Shown here in pieces: positions 17,788-26,110 of a stretch of 64,000 bases of DNA. The notes under the pieces were generated by a model, which had not been told where the DNA came from, made no database searches, and saw only the letters and a list, made by a program, of their open reading frames with translations. The stretch is from Humidesulfovibrio mexicanus (GTDB lineage Bacteria > Desulfobacterota > Desulfovibrionia > Desulfovibrionales > Desulfovibrionaceae). Numbering within the stretch: position 1 is the stretch's first letter; every line of letters begins with the position of its first letter. Location of the stretch: NCBI RefSeq assembly GCF_900188225.1, contig NZ_FZOC01000004.1, positions 397,167-461,166 on the forward strand, read 5' to 3'. The position numbers and the translations under genes were made by a program.

Positions 17788-17855
17788 CGGAGACAGGACG
17801 TTAACCAAAGCCTCTTCTGGAAGGGCCGCGGGCGAAAGCCGGCGGCCCTTCTTTT
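17765..17855 (+). promoter_or_regulatory. Transcription attenuator (terminator and competing antiterminator)
   Basis: The terminator is AAGGGCCGC (17821-17829) paired with GCGGCCCTT (17842-17850), with a GGC-GAAA-GCC tip, followed by CTTTTGT. The competing antiterminator pairs GCGGCC plus TGGGAGAGG (17765-17779) with CCTCTTCTGG and GGGCCGC (17811-17829, three-base bulge), which uses up the 5' arm of the terminator. A small upstream hairpin, GCCGC (17756-17760) with GCGGC (17765-17769), can block the antiterminator. The order leader peptide, hairpin 1:2, 2:3, 3:4 is that of enteric trp and phe attenuators. Confidence 0.78.
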
Positions 17856-17925
17856 GTCTCCACCGCCGGCAACGCTCTACAGGTCTTGATGAACGGGGCG
17901 CAACCCAGACGACAAGGAGCAGGCC

Positions 17926-18729
17926 ATGCACATCGGGAAAGCGATCAGGCTGGAGCGCATTTTCAACCGCGACACCAAACGCACCATCATCGTGCCCATG
18001 GACCACGGCACCACGGTGGGCCCCATCGCCGGAATCGTGGACATGCGCGAGGCCGTGGGGGCCATTGTGGAAGGCGGGGCCAACGCCGTGCTTATGCACA
18101 AGGGCCTTGTGCGCTGCGGCCACCGCAGCCAGGGCAAAGACATCGGCCTCATCGTCCACCTCTCCGCCTCCACCACCCTCTCCCCCTTCCCCAACGCCAA
18201 GACCCTCGTCGGAACCGTCGAAGACGCCGTCCGCCTCGGCGCGGACGCCGTGAGCGTGCATGTGAACCTGGGCGACGAGTCCGAGGCCAAGATGCTCACC
18301 GATTTCGGCCAGGTGACGAGCACCGCCCAGAGCTGGGGCATCCCGGTGCTGGCCATGGTCTATGCGCGCGGCCCCAAGGTGCGCAGCGAATTCGATCCCG
18401 AGATCGTGGCCCACTGCGCCCGCGTGGGCGTGGAGCTTGGCGCGGACGTGGTCAAGGTGCCCTACACCGGCGACGTGGACACCTTCGGCCATGTGGTGGA
18501 CGCCTGCTGCGTGCCCGTGGTCATTGCCGGCGGGCCCAAGCTCGACAGCACCAGGGCCTTCCTCCAGATGGTGCAGGACTCCATCAAGGCTGGCGGCAGC
18601 GGCCTTTCCGTGGGTCGCAACGTGTTCCAGCACAAGAACCCCGCCCTGCTCTGCCAGGCGCTGTCCAAGGTGGTGCACGAGGACGTGGACGTGGACGTGG
18701 CGCTTGCCATGCTGGAAGGCAAGGAATAG
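17926..18729 (+). CDS. 2-amino-3,7-dideoxy-D-threo-hept-6-ulosonate synthase (MJ0400-type)
   Basis: This 267-residue class I aldolase of the FbaB/DhnA family starts at ATG 17926 after AAGGAG. Motifs include [15 protein letters not shown] at the N-terminus, [13 protein letters not shown] with the expected Schiff-base Lys, and [13 protein letters not shown] in the phosphate-binding C-terminal part. In the route known from methanogens and Desulfovibrio, it joins 6-deoxy-5-ketofructose 1-phosphate with L-aspartate semialdehyde, replacing DAHP synthase as the entry to the shikimate pathway. The adjacent type II dehydroquinate synthase confirms this role over fructose-bisphosphate aldolase. It is the first structural gene after the attenuator. 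Confidence 0.88.
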   Translation: MHIGKAIRLERIFNRDTKRTIIVPMDHGTTVGPIAGIVDMREAVGAIVEGGANAVLMHKGLVRCGHRSQGKDIGLIVHLSASTTLSPFPNAKTLVGTVEDAVRLGADAVSVHVNLGDESEAKMLTDFGQVTSTAQSWGIPVLAMVYARGPKVRSEFDPEIVAHCARVGVELGADVVKVPYTGDVDTFGHVVDACCVPVVIAGGPKLDSTRAFLQMVQDSIKAGGSGLSVGRNVFQHKNPALLCQALSKVVHEDVDVDVALAMLEGKE

Positions 18730-18740
18730 GCGCGCGGACC

Positions 18741-19739
18741 ATGAAAACCATCATCTTCAAGGCCATACCATTCCAGAAAAAGCTGGTGACCCTGGCGCTG
18801 GAAAGCGGGGTGGACGCCGTGCTCACCGAGTCCGCCAAGGCCGACGCCGTGCGTGCGCTCGGCCGGGTCACCGTGCTCACCCCGGACGAGCTGCCCACCT
18901 TCGCGCTGGGCTCCAAGGCCGACGAGGAGACCGCAGCAGCAGCCCTGGCCGCAGCGCAGAAAAACGGCGGCATGGTCTCCCTGGCCAAGGGCTGGGAGAT
19001 CATCCCGGTGGAGAACATCCTGGCCCAGGCTTCCGGCCTGGCGCTGGAGTGCGAGAGCCTGGACCGCGCGATCCTGGCCGCGGGCATCCTGGAGCGCGGG
19101 GCCGACGCCGTGGTGGTGCTGCCCGAGGCCGCAGGGGAGCTCAAGGCCATCGTGGCCGAGCTCAAGCTCTCGCAGGGAACGCTGGCCCTCCAGCGCGCCG
19201 TGGTGACGGACATCGCCCCGGCCGGCCTGGGCCACCGGGTCTGCGTGGACACCATCTCCATGCTCCGGCGCGGCCAGGGAATGCTGGTGGGCAACTCCAG
19301 CGCCTTCACCTTCCTGGTCCACGCGGAGACGGAATCCAATCCCTACGTGGCGGCCCGGCCCTTCCGGGTCAACGCGGGCGCGGTGCACGCCTATGCCGTG
19401 CTCCCCGGCGACAAGACCTGCTACCTGGAGGAACTCTCCGCCGGACGCGAGGTACTCATCGTGGGCGCCGACGGCAAGACCAGCCTGGCCACGGTGGGCC
19501 GGGTCAAAGTCGAGGTCCGGCCCATGCTCCGGATCACGGCCAAGGTCTCCACGCCCGACGGCGGCGAGGCCACGGGTCAGGTGTTCCTGCAGAACGCGGA
19601 GACCATACGCGTCACCGGGGCCGACGGCGCGCCCATCAGCGTGGTGTCGCTCAAGCCCGGCGACGAGATCCTCTGCCGCACCGACGTGGCCGGACGGCAC
19701 TTCGGAATGCGCATCACAGAAGACATCAAGGAAGGGTAG
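18741..19739 (+). CDS. 3-dehydroquinate synthase type II (MJ1249-type)
   Basis: This 332-residue protein begins at ATG 18741 (MKTIIFKAIPFQ). It matches the archaeal-type dehydroquinate synthase, which oxidatively deaminates and cyclises 2-amino-3,7-dideoxyheptulosonate to 3-dehydroquinate using NAD. Recognisable parts are VVTDIAPAGLGHRVCVDTISML, GMLVGNSSAFTFLVHAE, PYVAARPFRVNAGAVHAY and the C-terminal VSLKPGDEILCR. It is unrelated to bacterial AroB. It follows the aldolase by 11 bases, and the pair forms the alternative entry to the aromatic pathway. Confidence 0.9.
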   Translation: MKTIIFKAIPFQKKLVTLALESGVDAVLTESAKADAVRALGRVTVLTPDELPTFALGSKADEETAAAALAAAQKNGGMVSLAKGWEIIPVENILAQASGLALECESLDRAILAAGILERGADAVVVLPEAAGELKAIVAELKLSQGTLALQRAVVTDIAPAGLGHRVCVDTISMLRRGQGMLVGNSSAFTFLVHAETESNPYVAARPFRVNAGAVHAYAVLPGDKTCYLEELSAGREVLIVGADGKTSLATVGRVKVEVRPMLRITAKVSTPDGGEATGQVFLQNAETIRVTGADGAPISVVSLKPGDEILCRTDVAGRHFGMRITEDIKEG

Positions 19740-19743
19740 CGCC

Positions 19744-20874
19744 ATGAGCGACGAGCCACGCGACGGCGCAAACGCGCCCCCCCCGGACCTGGCCGCCCTG
19801 CGCGCGGAAATCGACCGCCTGGACGACGGCATCGTGGACCTGCTGAACCGCCGGGCTTCCGTGAGCATCGGCGTGGGCCGGGCCAAGAAGGACTCCCCGG
19901 ACACCGTGTTCAAGCCCTTCCGCGAGAAGGAAGTGATGGACCGGTTGGCCACGCAGAACCCCGGGCCCCTGCCGGAAAGCCATCTGCAGGCCATCTACCG
20001 CGAGATCATGTCCAGCTCGCGCCGACTCCAACGCCCGGAGCGGGTGGTGTACCTGGGGCCGGAGGGCACCTTCAGCTACTTCGCGGGACTGGAGTACATG
20101 GGCAGAAGCGCGGAACTTTCGCCCAAGGCCACCTTCGAGGAGATCTTCCGCGCCGTGGCCGACGGCGAGGCCGAACTCGGCGTCATCCCGCTGGAGAACT
20201 CGCTGCAGGGCACCGTGGGCCAGGTGGTGGACCTGTTCATGCTCTTCCCGGTGTACATCCAGGCCGAGCTCTTCTGCCGCATCACCCACTGCCTGATGGG
20301 CAAGGCCGACTTCCCGGCCGACGTGAAGGAAATCCACTCCCACCCGCAGCCCCTGGACCAATGCCAGAACTGGCTCAAAAACAACATGCCCGGCCGCACC
20401 CTGGTGCCGGAAAACAGCACGGCCGCGGCGGCGGAGATCGCCGCCCAGCGCGGACCGGAGGTGGCCACCGTGGGGCACATCCGCCTGGCGGACCGCTACG
20501 GCCTGAACATCCTGGCCGCGCACATAGAGGACATGCCCGACAACTGGACGCGGTTTCTGGTCATCGGCCCGCGGGTGAGCGAGGGCGGCAACCGCGACAA
20601 GACCTCGCTTCTGTTCACCGTGCCGGACAAGCCCGGCGCCCTGGCCGAGGTGCTGAACACCTTCGCGGGCAGGGCCATCAACATCACCAAGCTGGAAAGC
20701 CGCCCCCTGCGCGGCGAGAAGTGGAAGTACGTGTTCTTCACGGACCTGGAGTGCGACCTCTCGCGCATGGAGTATGACAGCTTCCTCACCGACCTGCGGG
20801 AGAAGTGCCACACCCTGCGCATCCTGGGCTCCTACCCCACGGGGCCGCACCTGGACGCCGGGGGCCGCCGGTGA
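19744..20874 (+). CDS. pheA: Chorismate mutase / prephenate dehydratase (P-protein)
   Basis: This 376-residue bifunctional enzyme of phenylalanine synthesis starts at ATG 19744, four bases after the preceding stop. Residues ~18-105 are an AroQ chorismate mutase (LRAEIDRLDDGIVDLLNRR, later KEVMDRL). Residues ~105-280 are prephenate dehydratase (VYLGPEGTFSYFA, GVIPLENSLQGTVGQVVD, DNWTRFLVIG). A C-terminal ACT domain (TVPDKPGALAEVLNTFA, NITKLESRP) gives feedback inhibition by Phe; ESRP is the Phe-binding motif. Its stop overlaps the aroA GTG start (GTGA). Confidence 0.93.
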   Translation: MSDEPRDGANAPPPDLAALRAEIDRLDDGIVDLLNRRASVSIGVGRAKKDSPDTVFKPFREKEVMDRLATQNPGPLPESHLQAIYREIMSSSRRLQRPERVVYLGPEGTFSYFAGLEYMGRSAELSPKATFEEIFRAVADGEAELGVIPLENSLQGTVGQVVDLFMLFPVYIQAELFCRITHCLMGKADFPADVKEIHSHPQPLDQCQNWLKNNMPGRTLVPENSTAAAAEIAAQRGPEVATVGHIRLADRYGLNILAAHIEDMPDNWTRFLVIGPRVSEGGNRDKTSLLFTVPDKPGALAEVLNTFAGRAINITKLESRPLRGEKWKYVFFTDLECDLSRMEYDSFLTDLREKCHTLRILGSYPTGPHLDAGGRR

Positions 20875-22211
20875 GCGCGACAACGCCCATACAGGTGGAG
20901 GCGCCCCCCTCCAAGTCCGCCTCGCACCGGGCGCTCATCTGCGCCGCCCTGGCAAGGGGGGAAAGCCGCCTCTCCGGGGTGCTGGAAAGCCAGGACACCA
21001 CCCGCACCATGGGCTGCCTGGCCGCCTGCGGGGCCGCCTTCCGCCGCGAGGCCCAAGGCGAGTTTTTGGTGCGCGGCATGGCGGACGGCCCGCGCGGCGG
21101 AAGCCAGGACGCCCCGGCCGACCTCAATGTCGGGGAGTCCGGCACCACCTGCCGCCTGCTGGCCGGGGTGGCCGCGGCCGGGCGCGGGCATTTCCGCATC
21201 CACGGCGAGGGGCGGATGCACCAGCGCCCCCTGGGCGAGCCCGCCCGCGCGCTGGCAGGCCAGGGCGTGAGCTTCCGCTTCGAGGAACAGCAGGGCTTCC
21301 CGCCGGTGGTCATCGAAACCTCCGGCCTGCCCGGCGGCCAGGTGGAGGTGCGCCTGGAGGAGAGCAGCCAGTACCTTTCGGGCATCCTGCTGGCCGCGCC
21401 GCTGGCCAAAAAACCCATGACCATCGCCCTCGGCGGGACCAAGGCCGTATCCTGGCCGTACGTGTCCCTCACCCTGCAGGCCATGGCCGACTTCGGCGCG
21501 CCCGCCGTGGTGGAGGCGCTTGGCGACAACGGCTTCGCCCCGGTGGACCACGCCAGCGTGGCCAGCGCCGAGCCCGGCAGGCTGCGGTTCCGCGTCATGC
21601 CCGCCGCCTACAAGCCCCGCGCGCTGCGCGTGGAGGGCGACTGGAGCAACGCCTCCTACTTCCTGGCCGCCGGGGCCGTGGGCAAACGCCCGGTGCGCGT
21701 CCGCGGCCTGCGGCGCGACTCCCTCCAGGGCGACCGCGCCATCCTGGACATCCTTCAGGCCATGGGCGCGCGCGTGGAGTGGGACGAGAACGGCGTCACC
21801 ATCTCGCCCGCGCCGCTTGCGGGCGTCAGCGTGGACATGGGCGCCTGCCCGGACCTTGCGCCCACCGTGGCCGTGGCCGCCTGTTTCGCCACCGGCCCCA
21901 CCACCATCACCAACGTGGCGCACCTGCGCATCAAGGAAAGCGACCGCCTGGAGGCCCTCGCCCAGGAGATCGCCAAGACCGGCTGCGCCACGGCCACCAC
22001 GGACGACAGCCTGACCATCACCCCGGCCCCGCTCCAGCAGGGGCAGGCGGTGGAGTTCGCCACACGCTCCGACCACCGGCTGGTCATGGGCCCGGCGCTC
22101 TTCTCCCTGGCCGGGCTCAAGGTCTCCTTCGACAATCCGGCGTGCGTGGCCAAGAGCTTCCCCGGCTTCTGGGACGCCTTCGGCCCCGTGCTGGCCGGTC
22201 AGGAGGGCTAG
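20871..22211 (+). CDS. aroA: 3-phosphoshikimate 1-carboxyvinyltransferase (EPSP synthase)
   Basis: This 446-residue enzyme condenses shikimate 3-phosphate with phosphoenolpyruvate. I take the GTG at 20871, overlapping the pheA stop, because the conserved N-terminus PPSKSASHRALICAAL follows after ~10 residues; longer frames add non-homologous sequence. Other landmarks are NVGESGTTCRLLAG, DWSNASYFLAAGA, DSLQGD (usually NSLQGD) and RIKESDRLEALAQEI. The PEP-site loop reads GESGTT rather than the GNAGTA of E. coli, as in divergent non-enteric enzymes. It lies between pheA and tyrA in the operon. Confidence 0.93.
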   Translation: MSATTPIQVEAPPSKSASHRALICAALARGESRLSGVLESQDTTRTMGCLAACGAAFRREAQGEFLVRGMADGPRGGSQDAPADLNVGESGTTCRLLAGVAAAGRGHFRIHGEGRMHQRPLGEPARALAGQGVSFRFEEQQGFPPVVIETSGLPGGQVEVRLEESSQYLSGILLAAPLAKKPMTIALGGTKAVSWPYVSLTLQAMADFGAPAVVEALGDNGFAPVDHASVASAEPGRLRFRVMPAAYKPRALRVEGDWSNASYFLAAGAVGKRPVRVRGLRRDSLQGDRAILDILQAMGARVEWDENGVTISPAPLAGVSVDMGACPDLAPTVAVAACFATGPTTITNVAHLRIKESDRLEALAQEIAKTGCATATTDDSLTITPAPLQQGQAVEFATRSDHRLVMGPALFSLAGLKVSFDNPACVAKSFPGFWDAFGPVLAGQEG

Positions 22212-22215
22212 GGCG

Positions 22216-22989
22216 ATGGGGTTTGCCGCAATCAAGACCATCGCCATCGTAGGCGCGCGCGGCCAGATGGGCGCGCTCTTCGTGCGCAGCTTCCACAAGG
22301 CCGGGTACGCCGTCACCACCCTTGACCGCCCCTACCGGCCCGACGGCACGGACGACGCCATTCGCGCCGCCGTGGCCGGGGCCGACATGGTGCTTATTTC
22401 CGTGCCGGTGACCGCCACCCGCGAGGTGGCCCAGGCGCTGGCCCCGCACATGTTGCCCGGCGCCGTGCTCTGCGACGTGTGCTCGGTGAAGGTGAACCCG
22501 CTTTCCCAGATGCTGGAGGCGTACCCCGGCCCGGTGGTGGGCACGCATCCGCTCTTCGGCCCGGTGATTCCCGAAGGCTTCGAGCCGCGCGTGGCCGTGT
22601 GCCCCGGCCGGGGCCAGGGCGCGGCCGAGGCTGTCGCCGGGGTGTTCGCGCGGGCGGGCTTCGCCCCCTTCGACAGCACGGCCGAGGAACACGACCGGGC
22701 CATGGCCGTCATGCAGGGGCTCAACTTCATCACCACCGTGGCCTACCTGGCCGCCGCCCGGCAGACCCCCGGCATCGAGAAATACCGCGTGCCCTCCTTC
22801 GAGCGCAGGCTGGAGGCGGCGCGCAAGATGCTCACCCAGGACCGCGAGCTCTTCCAGCTCATCGCCGAGGACAACCCCTTTTTGCAGGAGACCGTGCGCC
22901 AGTTCACGGCCTACCTGGACATCGCCGCCGGGGGCGACCTGGACCTGCTCTCCGCCAGGGCCTCCTGGTGGTGGCGCGACACGGCATAG
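22216..22989 (+). CDS. tyrA: Prephenate dehydrogenase
   Basis: This 257-residue monofunctional TyrA carries out NAD(P)-dependent oxidative decarboxylation of prephenate to 4-hydroxyphenylpyruvate in tyrosine synthesis. It has an N-terminal Rossmann fold (KTIAIVGARGQMGALFVRSF), VLISVPV, the substrate-binding GTHPLFGP and the helical dimerisation domain (HDRAMAVMQGLNF). There is no fused chorismate mutase or ACT domain; the mutase is supplied by PheA. It starts four bases after aroA. Its stop (22987-22989) abuts the antiterminator arm of the following attenuator. Confidence 0.92.
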   Translation: MGFAAIKTIAIVGARGQMGALFVRSFHKAGYAVTTLDRPYRPDGTDDAIRAAVAGADMVLISVPVTATREVAQALAPHMLPGAVLCDVCSVKVNPLSQMLEAYPGPVVGTHPLFGPVIPEGFEPRVAVCPGRGQGAAEAVAGVFARAGFAPFDSTAEEHDRAMAVMQGLNFITTVAYLAAARQTPGIEKYRVPSFERRLEAARKMLTQDRELFQLIAEDNPFLQETVRQFTAYLDIAAGGDLDLLSARASWWWRDTA

Positions 22990-23065
22990 GGACGCGGCTT
23001 TCGCCAGACGGCGAGAAGTGACGACGAAGTGTTGGCCGCGTCCCAGGTGGGGAGCGGCCTTTTTT
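22989..23065 (+). promoter_or_regulatory. Putative terminator/antiterminator switch between tyrA and trpE
   Basis: The terminator arm GGCCGC-G-TCCC (23034-23044) pairs with GGGA-GCGGCC (23050-23059), followed by six T (23060-23065). Directly after the tyrA stop, GGGACGCGGC (22989-22998) is perfectly complementary to GCCGCGTCCC (23035-23044), so the two pairings exclude each other. Between them is a perfect hairpin TCGCC-AGAC-GGCGA (23001-23014). It would let the trp genes be switched separately from the upstream aro genes. No convincing leader peptide is visible, so the signal is unknown. Confidence 0.65.
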
Positions 23066-23087
23066 ATGCAAGAAAACCGGAGGGATC

Positions 23088-24515
23088 ATGGATATTCGCC
23101 TGAAGCATTACGGGAAATGGCTCCCGGCCGATGTGCAGACGCCCATCAGCCTCTACCTGGGCCTGGTGGGCGACGCGCCAGGCATTCTGCTGGAAAGCGC
23201 GGAGGTGGACGGCCGCCTGGGCCGCCACAGCCTCATCGCCTGGGACTTCCGCCTTGTGGCGGAGCCCGTGGACGGCAGACTCGGGCTGGACATCCGCGAC
23301 CCGCGCCTGGAGCCTCTGCGCGCGCTGGAGGGCCTGGACTACATGGAGGGCGTGCGCCAGCTCCTCAAAAGCGTGGACATCGAGCAGCCGCCCTTGAAAG
23401 AGCCCCTGCCCGCCCTCACCCGCGCCCTGCTGGGCTACCTGGGCTACAGCGTGGGCGGAATGCTGGAGCCCAAGCTCACCCGCTGCCTGCCCCCGGCCGA
23501 GGCCGAGGCGCGGCTGGTGCTGCCCGGCCAGGTGGTGCTCTACGACCACCTGCGCCACCGCTGCTGCTACCTGTCGCTGGACGAACACGGCGGCGACGGC
23601 CGCGGCGGCCCCAAGCCCGCCAAGCTGGGCGCGGCCGGAGGCTTCGAACTCTCCGCCCAGGAGCCCACGGCCACGCCCGGGCGCGAGGAATACACGGACA
23701 TGGTGCGCGAGGCCAAGCGCCTCATCACCGAGGGCGAAGGCATCCAGCTGGTGTTCTCGGTGCGCTTCTCCACGCCCTTTGCGGGCGAGACCTTCGGCGT
23801 GTACAGAAGGCTCAGGCAGGCCAACCCCTCGCCCTTCATGTTCTTCATGCGCTTCGAGAACGAGACCGTGCTGGGCAGCTCGCCGGAGATGATGGTCACC
23901 TGCCAGGCGGGCAGGCTGGAGGTGCGGCCCATCGCGGGCACGCGGCCGCGCGGCGGCACCGAGGCCCAGGACGCGGCCTTCGAGCAGGAGCTTCTGGCCG
24001 ATCCCAAGGAGCGGGCCGAGCATGTGATGCTGGTGGACCTGGGCAGGAACGACCTGGGGCGCATCGCCACGCCGGGCAGCGTGGAGGTGGCCAAGTTCAT
24101 GCGGGTGGAGCGCTTCTCCCACGTCATGCACCTGACCAGCTACGTGGAGGCCGACCTGCGCGAGGGGCTGGACGCCATCGACGTGCTCCAGTCCACCTTC
24201 CCGGCGGGCACGGTTGCGGGCGCGCCCAAGATCTGGGCCATGGAGACCATAGCCCGGGTGGAGCAGCAGCCGCGCGGCCCCTACGCCGGGGCCATGGGCT
24301 GGCTGGGCCTGGGCCGGGGCACGGTCAACCTGGGCACGGGCATCACCATCCGCAGCATGTGGCTGCGCGACGGGGTGATGCACTGGCAGGCCGGGGCCGG
24401 GCTGGTGTACGACTCCGACCCGGAGAAGGAATGGCAGGAATGCAACAACAAGGCCCGCGTGATCAAAGAGATTCTCTCCTCCAAGGGGGTTGGCGATGTT
24501 TTTGCTGATCGATAA
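23088..24515 (+). CDS. trpE: Anthranilate synthase component I
   Basis: This 475-residue enzyme converts chorismate plus ammonia to anthranilate, with TrpG as glutaminase partner. ATG 23088 follows GGAGGG. The N-terminus has ILLESAEVDGR, whose LLES is the tryptophan feedback-binding motif. The catalytic half has IQLVFSVRF, MFFMRFENETVLGSSPEMM, PIAGTRPRG, DLGRNDLGRI, VMHLTSYVEADL and TFPAGTVAGAPK. Full length and motifs intact, so it should be active and Trp-inhibited. It overlaps trpG by 20 bases. Confidence 0.95.
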   Translation: MDIRLKHYGKWLPADVQTPISLYLGLVGDAPGILLESAEVDGRLGRHSLIAWDFRLVAEPVDGRLGLDIRDPRLEPLRALEGLDYMEGVRQLLKSVDIEQPPLKEPLPALTRALLGYLGYSVGGMLEPKLTRCLPPAEAEARLVLPGQVVLYDHLRHRCCYLSLDEHGGDGRGGPKPAKLGAAGGFELSAQEPTATPGREEYTDMVREAKRLITEGEGIQLVFSVRFSTPFAGETFGVYRRLRQANPSPFMFFMRFENETVLGSSPEMMVTCQAGRLEVRPIAGTRPRGGTEAQDAAFEQELLADPKERAEHVMLVDLGRNDLGRIATPGSVEVAKFMRVERFSHVMHLTSYVEADLREGLDAIDVLQSTFPAGTVAGAPKIWAMETIARVEQQPRGPYAGAMGWLGLGRGTVNLGTGITIRSMWLRDGVMHWQAGAGLVYDSDPEKEWQECNNKARVIKEILSSKGVGDVFADR

Positions 24516-25080
24516 CTTCGACTCCTTCACCTTCAACCTGGTGCAGGCCTTCCAGCAGCTGGGGGCTGATCCCGTGGTGCTGCGCAACGACCGCGACGAA
24601 CTCCTCGATCCGGCGTTTGTGGCGGGGCTTTCGCGCGTGGTGCTCTCCCCCGGCCCCAGCCGCCCGGAAAACGCTGGCAACAGCCTCAAGTTCCTGGCCC
24701 TGCTGGAAAAGACCGGCATGAAGGTGCCGGTGCTGGGCGTGTGCCTGGGCCACCAGACCCTGGGCTGCTTCGCCGGGGCCTCGGTGGTGCGGGCGGAGCG
24801 CATCATGCACGGCAAGACGAGCCTGGTGGAACACGACGGCACGGACGTGTTCGCCGGGCTCCCGAACCCCTTCGAGGTCTGCCGCTACCACTCCCTCATC
24901 GTGCTGGCCCACGAGGCCCCGGACCGGCTGCGGGTGACGGCCAAGACCGCCGAGGGCGAGGTCATGGGCATGACCTACACCGACCGCCCCTGGAGCGGCG
25001 TGCAATTCCACCCGGAATCCATACTCACCCCGGACGGGCCCAAGCTGCTCGCCAACTTCCTGGCCAAGGCCAGGGCCTAA
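24496..25080 (+). CDS. trpG: Anthranilate synthase component II (glutamine amidotransferase)
   Basis: This 194-residue class I glutaminase supplies ammonia to TrpE. ATG 24496 (MFLLIDNFDSFTFN) is preferred over the TTG six bases earlier because GGGGG lies suitably upstream. The triad is visible: Cys in VLGVCLGHQTLG, and His-Glu in VQFHPESILT. The oxyanion segment is VVLSPGPSRPENAG. It is not fused to TrpD or TrpE. The overlap with trpE suggests translational coupling to keep the subunits balanced. Confidence 0.94.
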   Translation: MFLLIDNFDSFTFNLVQAFQQLGADPVVLRNDRDELLDPAFVAGLSRVVLSPGPSRPENAGNSLKFLALLEKTGMKVPVLGVCLGHQTLGCFAGASVVRAERIMHGKTSLVEHDGTDVFAGLPNPFEVCRYHSLIVLAHEAPDRLRVTAKTAEGEVMGMTYTDRPWSGVQFHPESILTPDGPKLLANFLAKARA

Positions 25081-25087
25081 GGGAGGC

Positions 25088-26110
25088 ATGATGACCATGG
25101 ATCTGCGCGACATTCTGGACGCCCTGGGCAACCGGGCGGACCTCACCGGGGAACAGGCGGCCTTCGCCTTCCAGCAGCTTTTCGAGGGGTTGCTCACACC
25201 GGCCCAGGCCGGGGCGCTGCTCATGGGCCTGCGGGCCAAGGGCGAAACCCCGGTGGAGCTGGCGGAGGCCGCCCGCGCCGGGCTGGCCAAGGCCCGACTG
25301 GTCACGGGCCTGCCCACGGACAAGCCCGTGCTCGACATCGTGGGCACCGGGGGCGACCGCACCTCCAGCTTCAACTGCTCCACGGCCGTGTCGCTGTACC
25401 TGGCGGCCCTGGGCCACCGGGTGGTGAAGCACGGCAACCGGGCGGTGTCGTCCTCCAGCGGCAGCGCCGACGCCCTGGAGGGCCTGGGCCTGCCCCTCTC
25501 CACCCCGCCGGACAAGGTGGCGGCGGAGCTGGCGAAATCGAACTTCGTGTTCCTGTTCGCGCCCAACTACCACCCGGCGTTCGCGCACATAGCCCCCGTG
25601 CGGCGCGAACTGGGCGTGCGCACGCTCTTCAACATGATGGGCCCGCTGCTGAACCCGGCGCGCCCCAGCCACCAGCTCCTGGGCGTGGGCCAGCCAGCCG
25701 CCCTGCCGCTGATGGCCGAGACCCTGGCCCGCACCGCGCCGGAGGTCACGGCGCTGGTGATCCACGGCTCCGCCGGGGCCATGGCCGGCTTCGACGAGCT
25801 GACCCCCTTCGGCCCCACCATGGGCTTCGAAGTGGCTGGCGGCAAAACCGCGCCCTTCCGCCTGGACGCGGCGCAGTACGGCCTGGCGGGGTTCTCGCCC
25901 CAGGACGTGCGCGTGGCCGACAAGGCCGCCGCCCTGGCCGCCATCAAGGCCGTGCTGACGGGCAAGGGCAACCCGGCCATGCAGGCCATGACCGCGCTGA
26001 ACCTGGGCGCGGCGCTCATGCTGGCCACGGGCAGGCCCATGGAGTTCTGCATGGCCGAGGCGCGGGCCGCCGTGGCCGACGGCGCGGCCAGGGAGTTCGT
26101 CCATGACTAG
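25088..26110 (+). CDS. trpD: Anthranilate phosphoribosyltransferase
   Basis: This 340-residue enzyme transfers phosphoribose from PRPP to anthranilate. ATG 25088 follows GGGAGG. The PRPP-binding loop DIVGTGGDRTSSFNCSTAVS and the substrate motif KHGNRAVSSSSGSAD are complete, and the later HPAFAHIAPVRRELGVRTLFN and LLNPA segments are typical. It begins seven bases after trpG and overlaps trpC by eight bases, as expected of a coupled trp operon. Confidence 0.95.
   Translation: MMTMDLRDILDALGNRADLTGEQAAFAFQQLFEGLLTPAQAGALLMGLRAKGETPVELAEAARAGLAKARLVTGLPTDKPVLDIVGTGGDRTSSFNCSTAVSLYLAALGHRVVKHGNRAVSSSSGSADALEGLGLPLSTPPDKVAAELAKSNFVFLFAPNYHPAFAHIAPVRRELGVRTLFNMMGPLLNPARPSHQLLGVGQPAALPLMAETLARTAPEVTALVIHGSAGAMAGFDELTPFGPTMGFEVAGGKTAPFRLDAAQYGLAGFSPQDVRVADKAAALAAIKAVLTGKGNPAMQAMTALNLGAALMLATGRPMEFCMAEARAAVADGAAREFVHD

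Noticed and set aside
23018..23120. GTG-initiated frame with two Trp codons through the tyrA-trpE terminator, considered as a trp leader peptide
   Set aside because: It has no proper ribosome site spacing, does not stop near the terminator, and runs on as a shadow of trpE.
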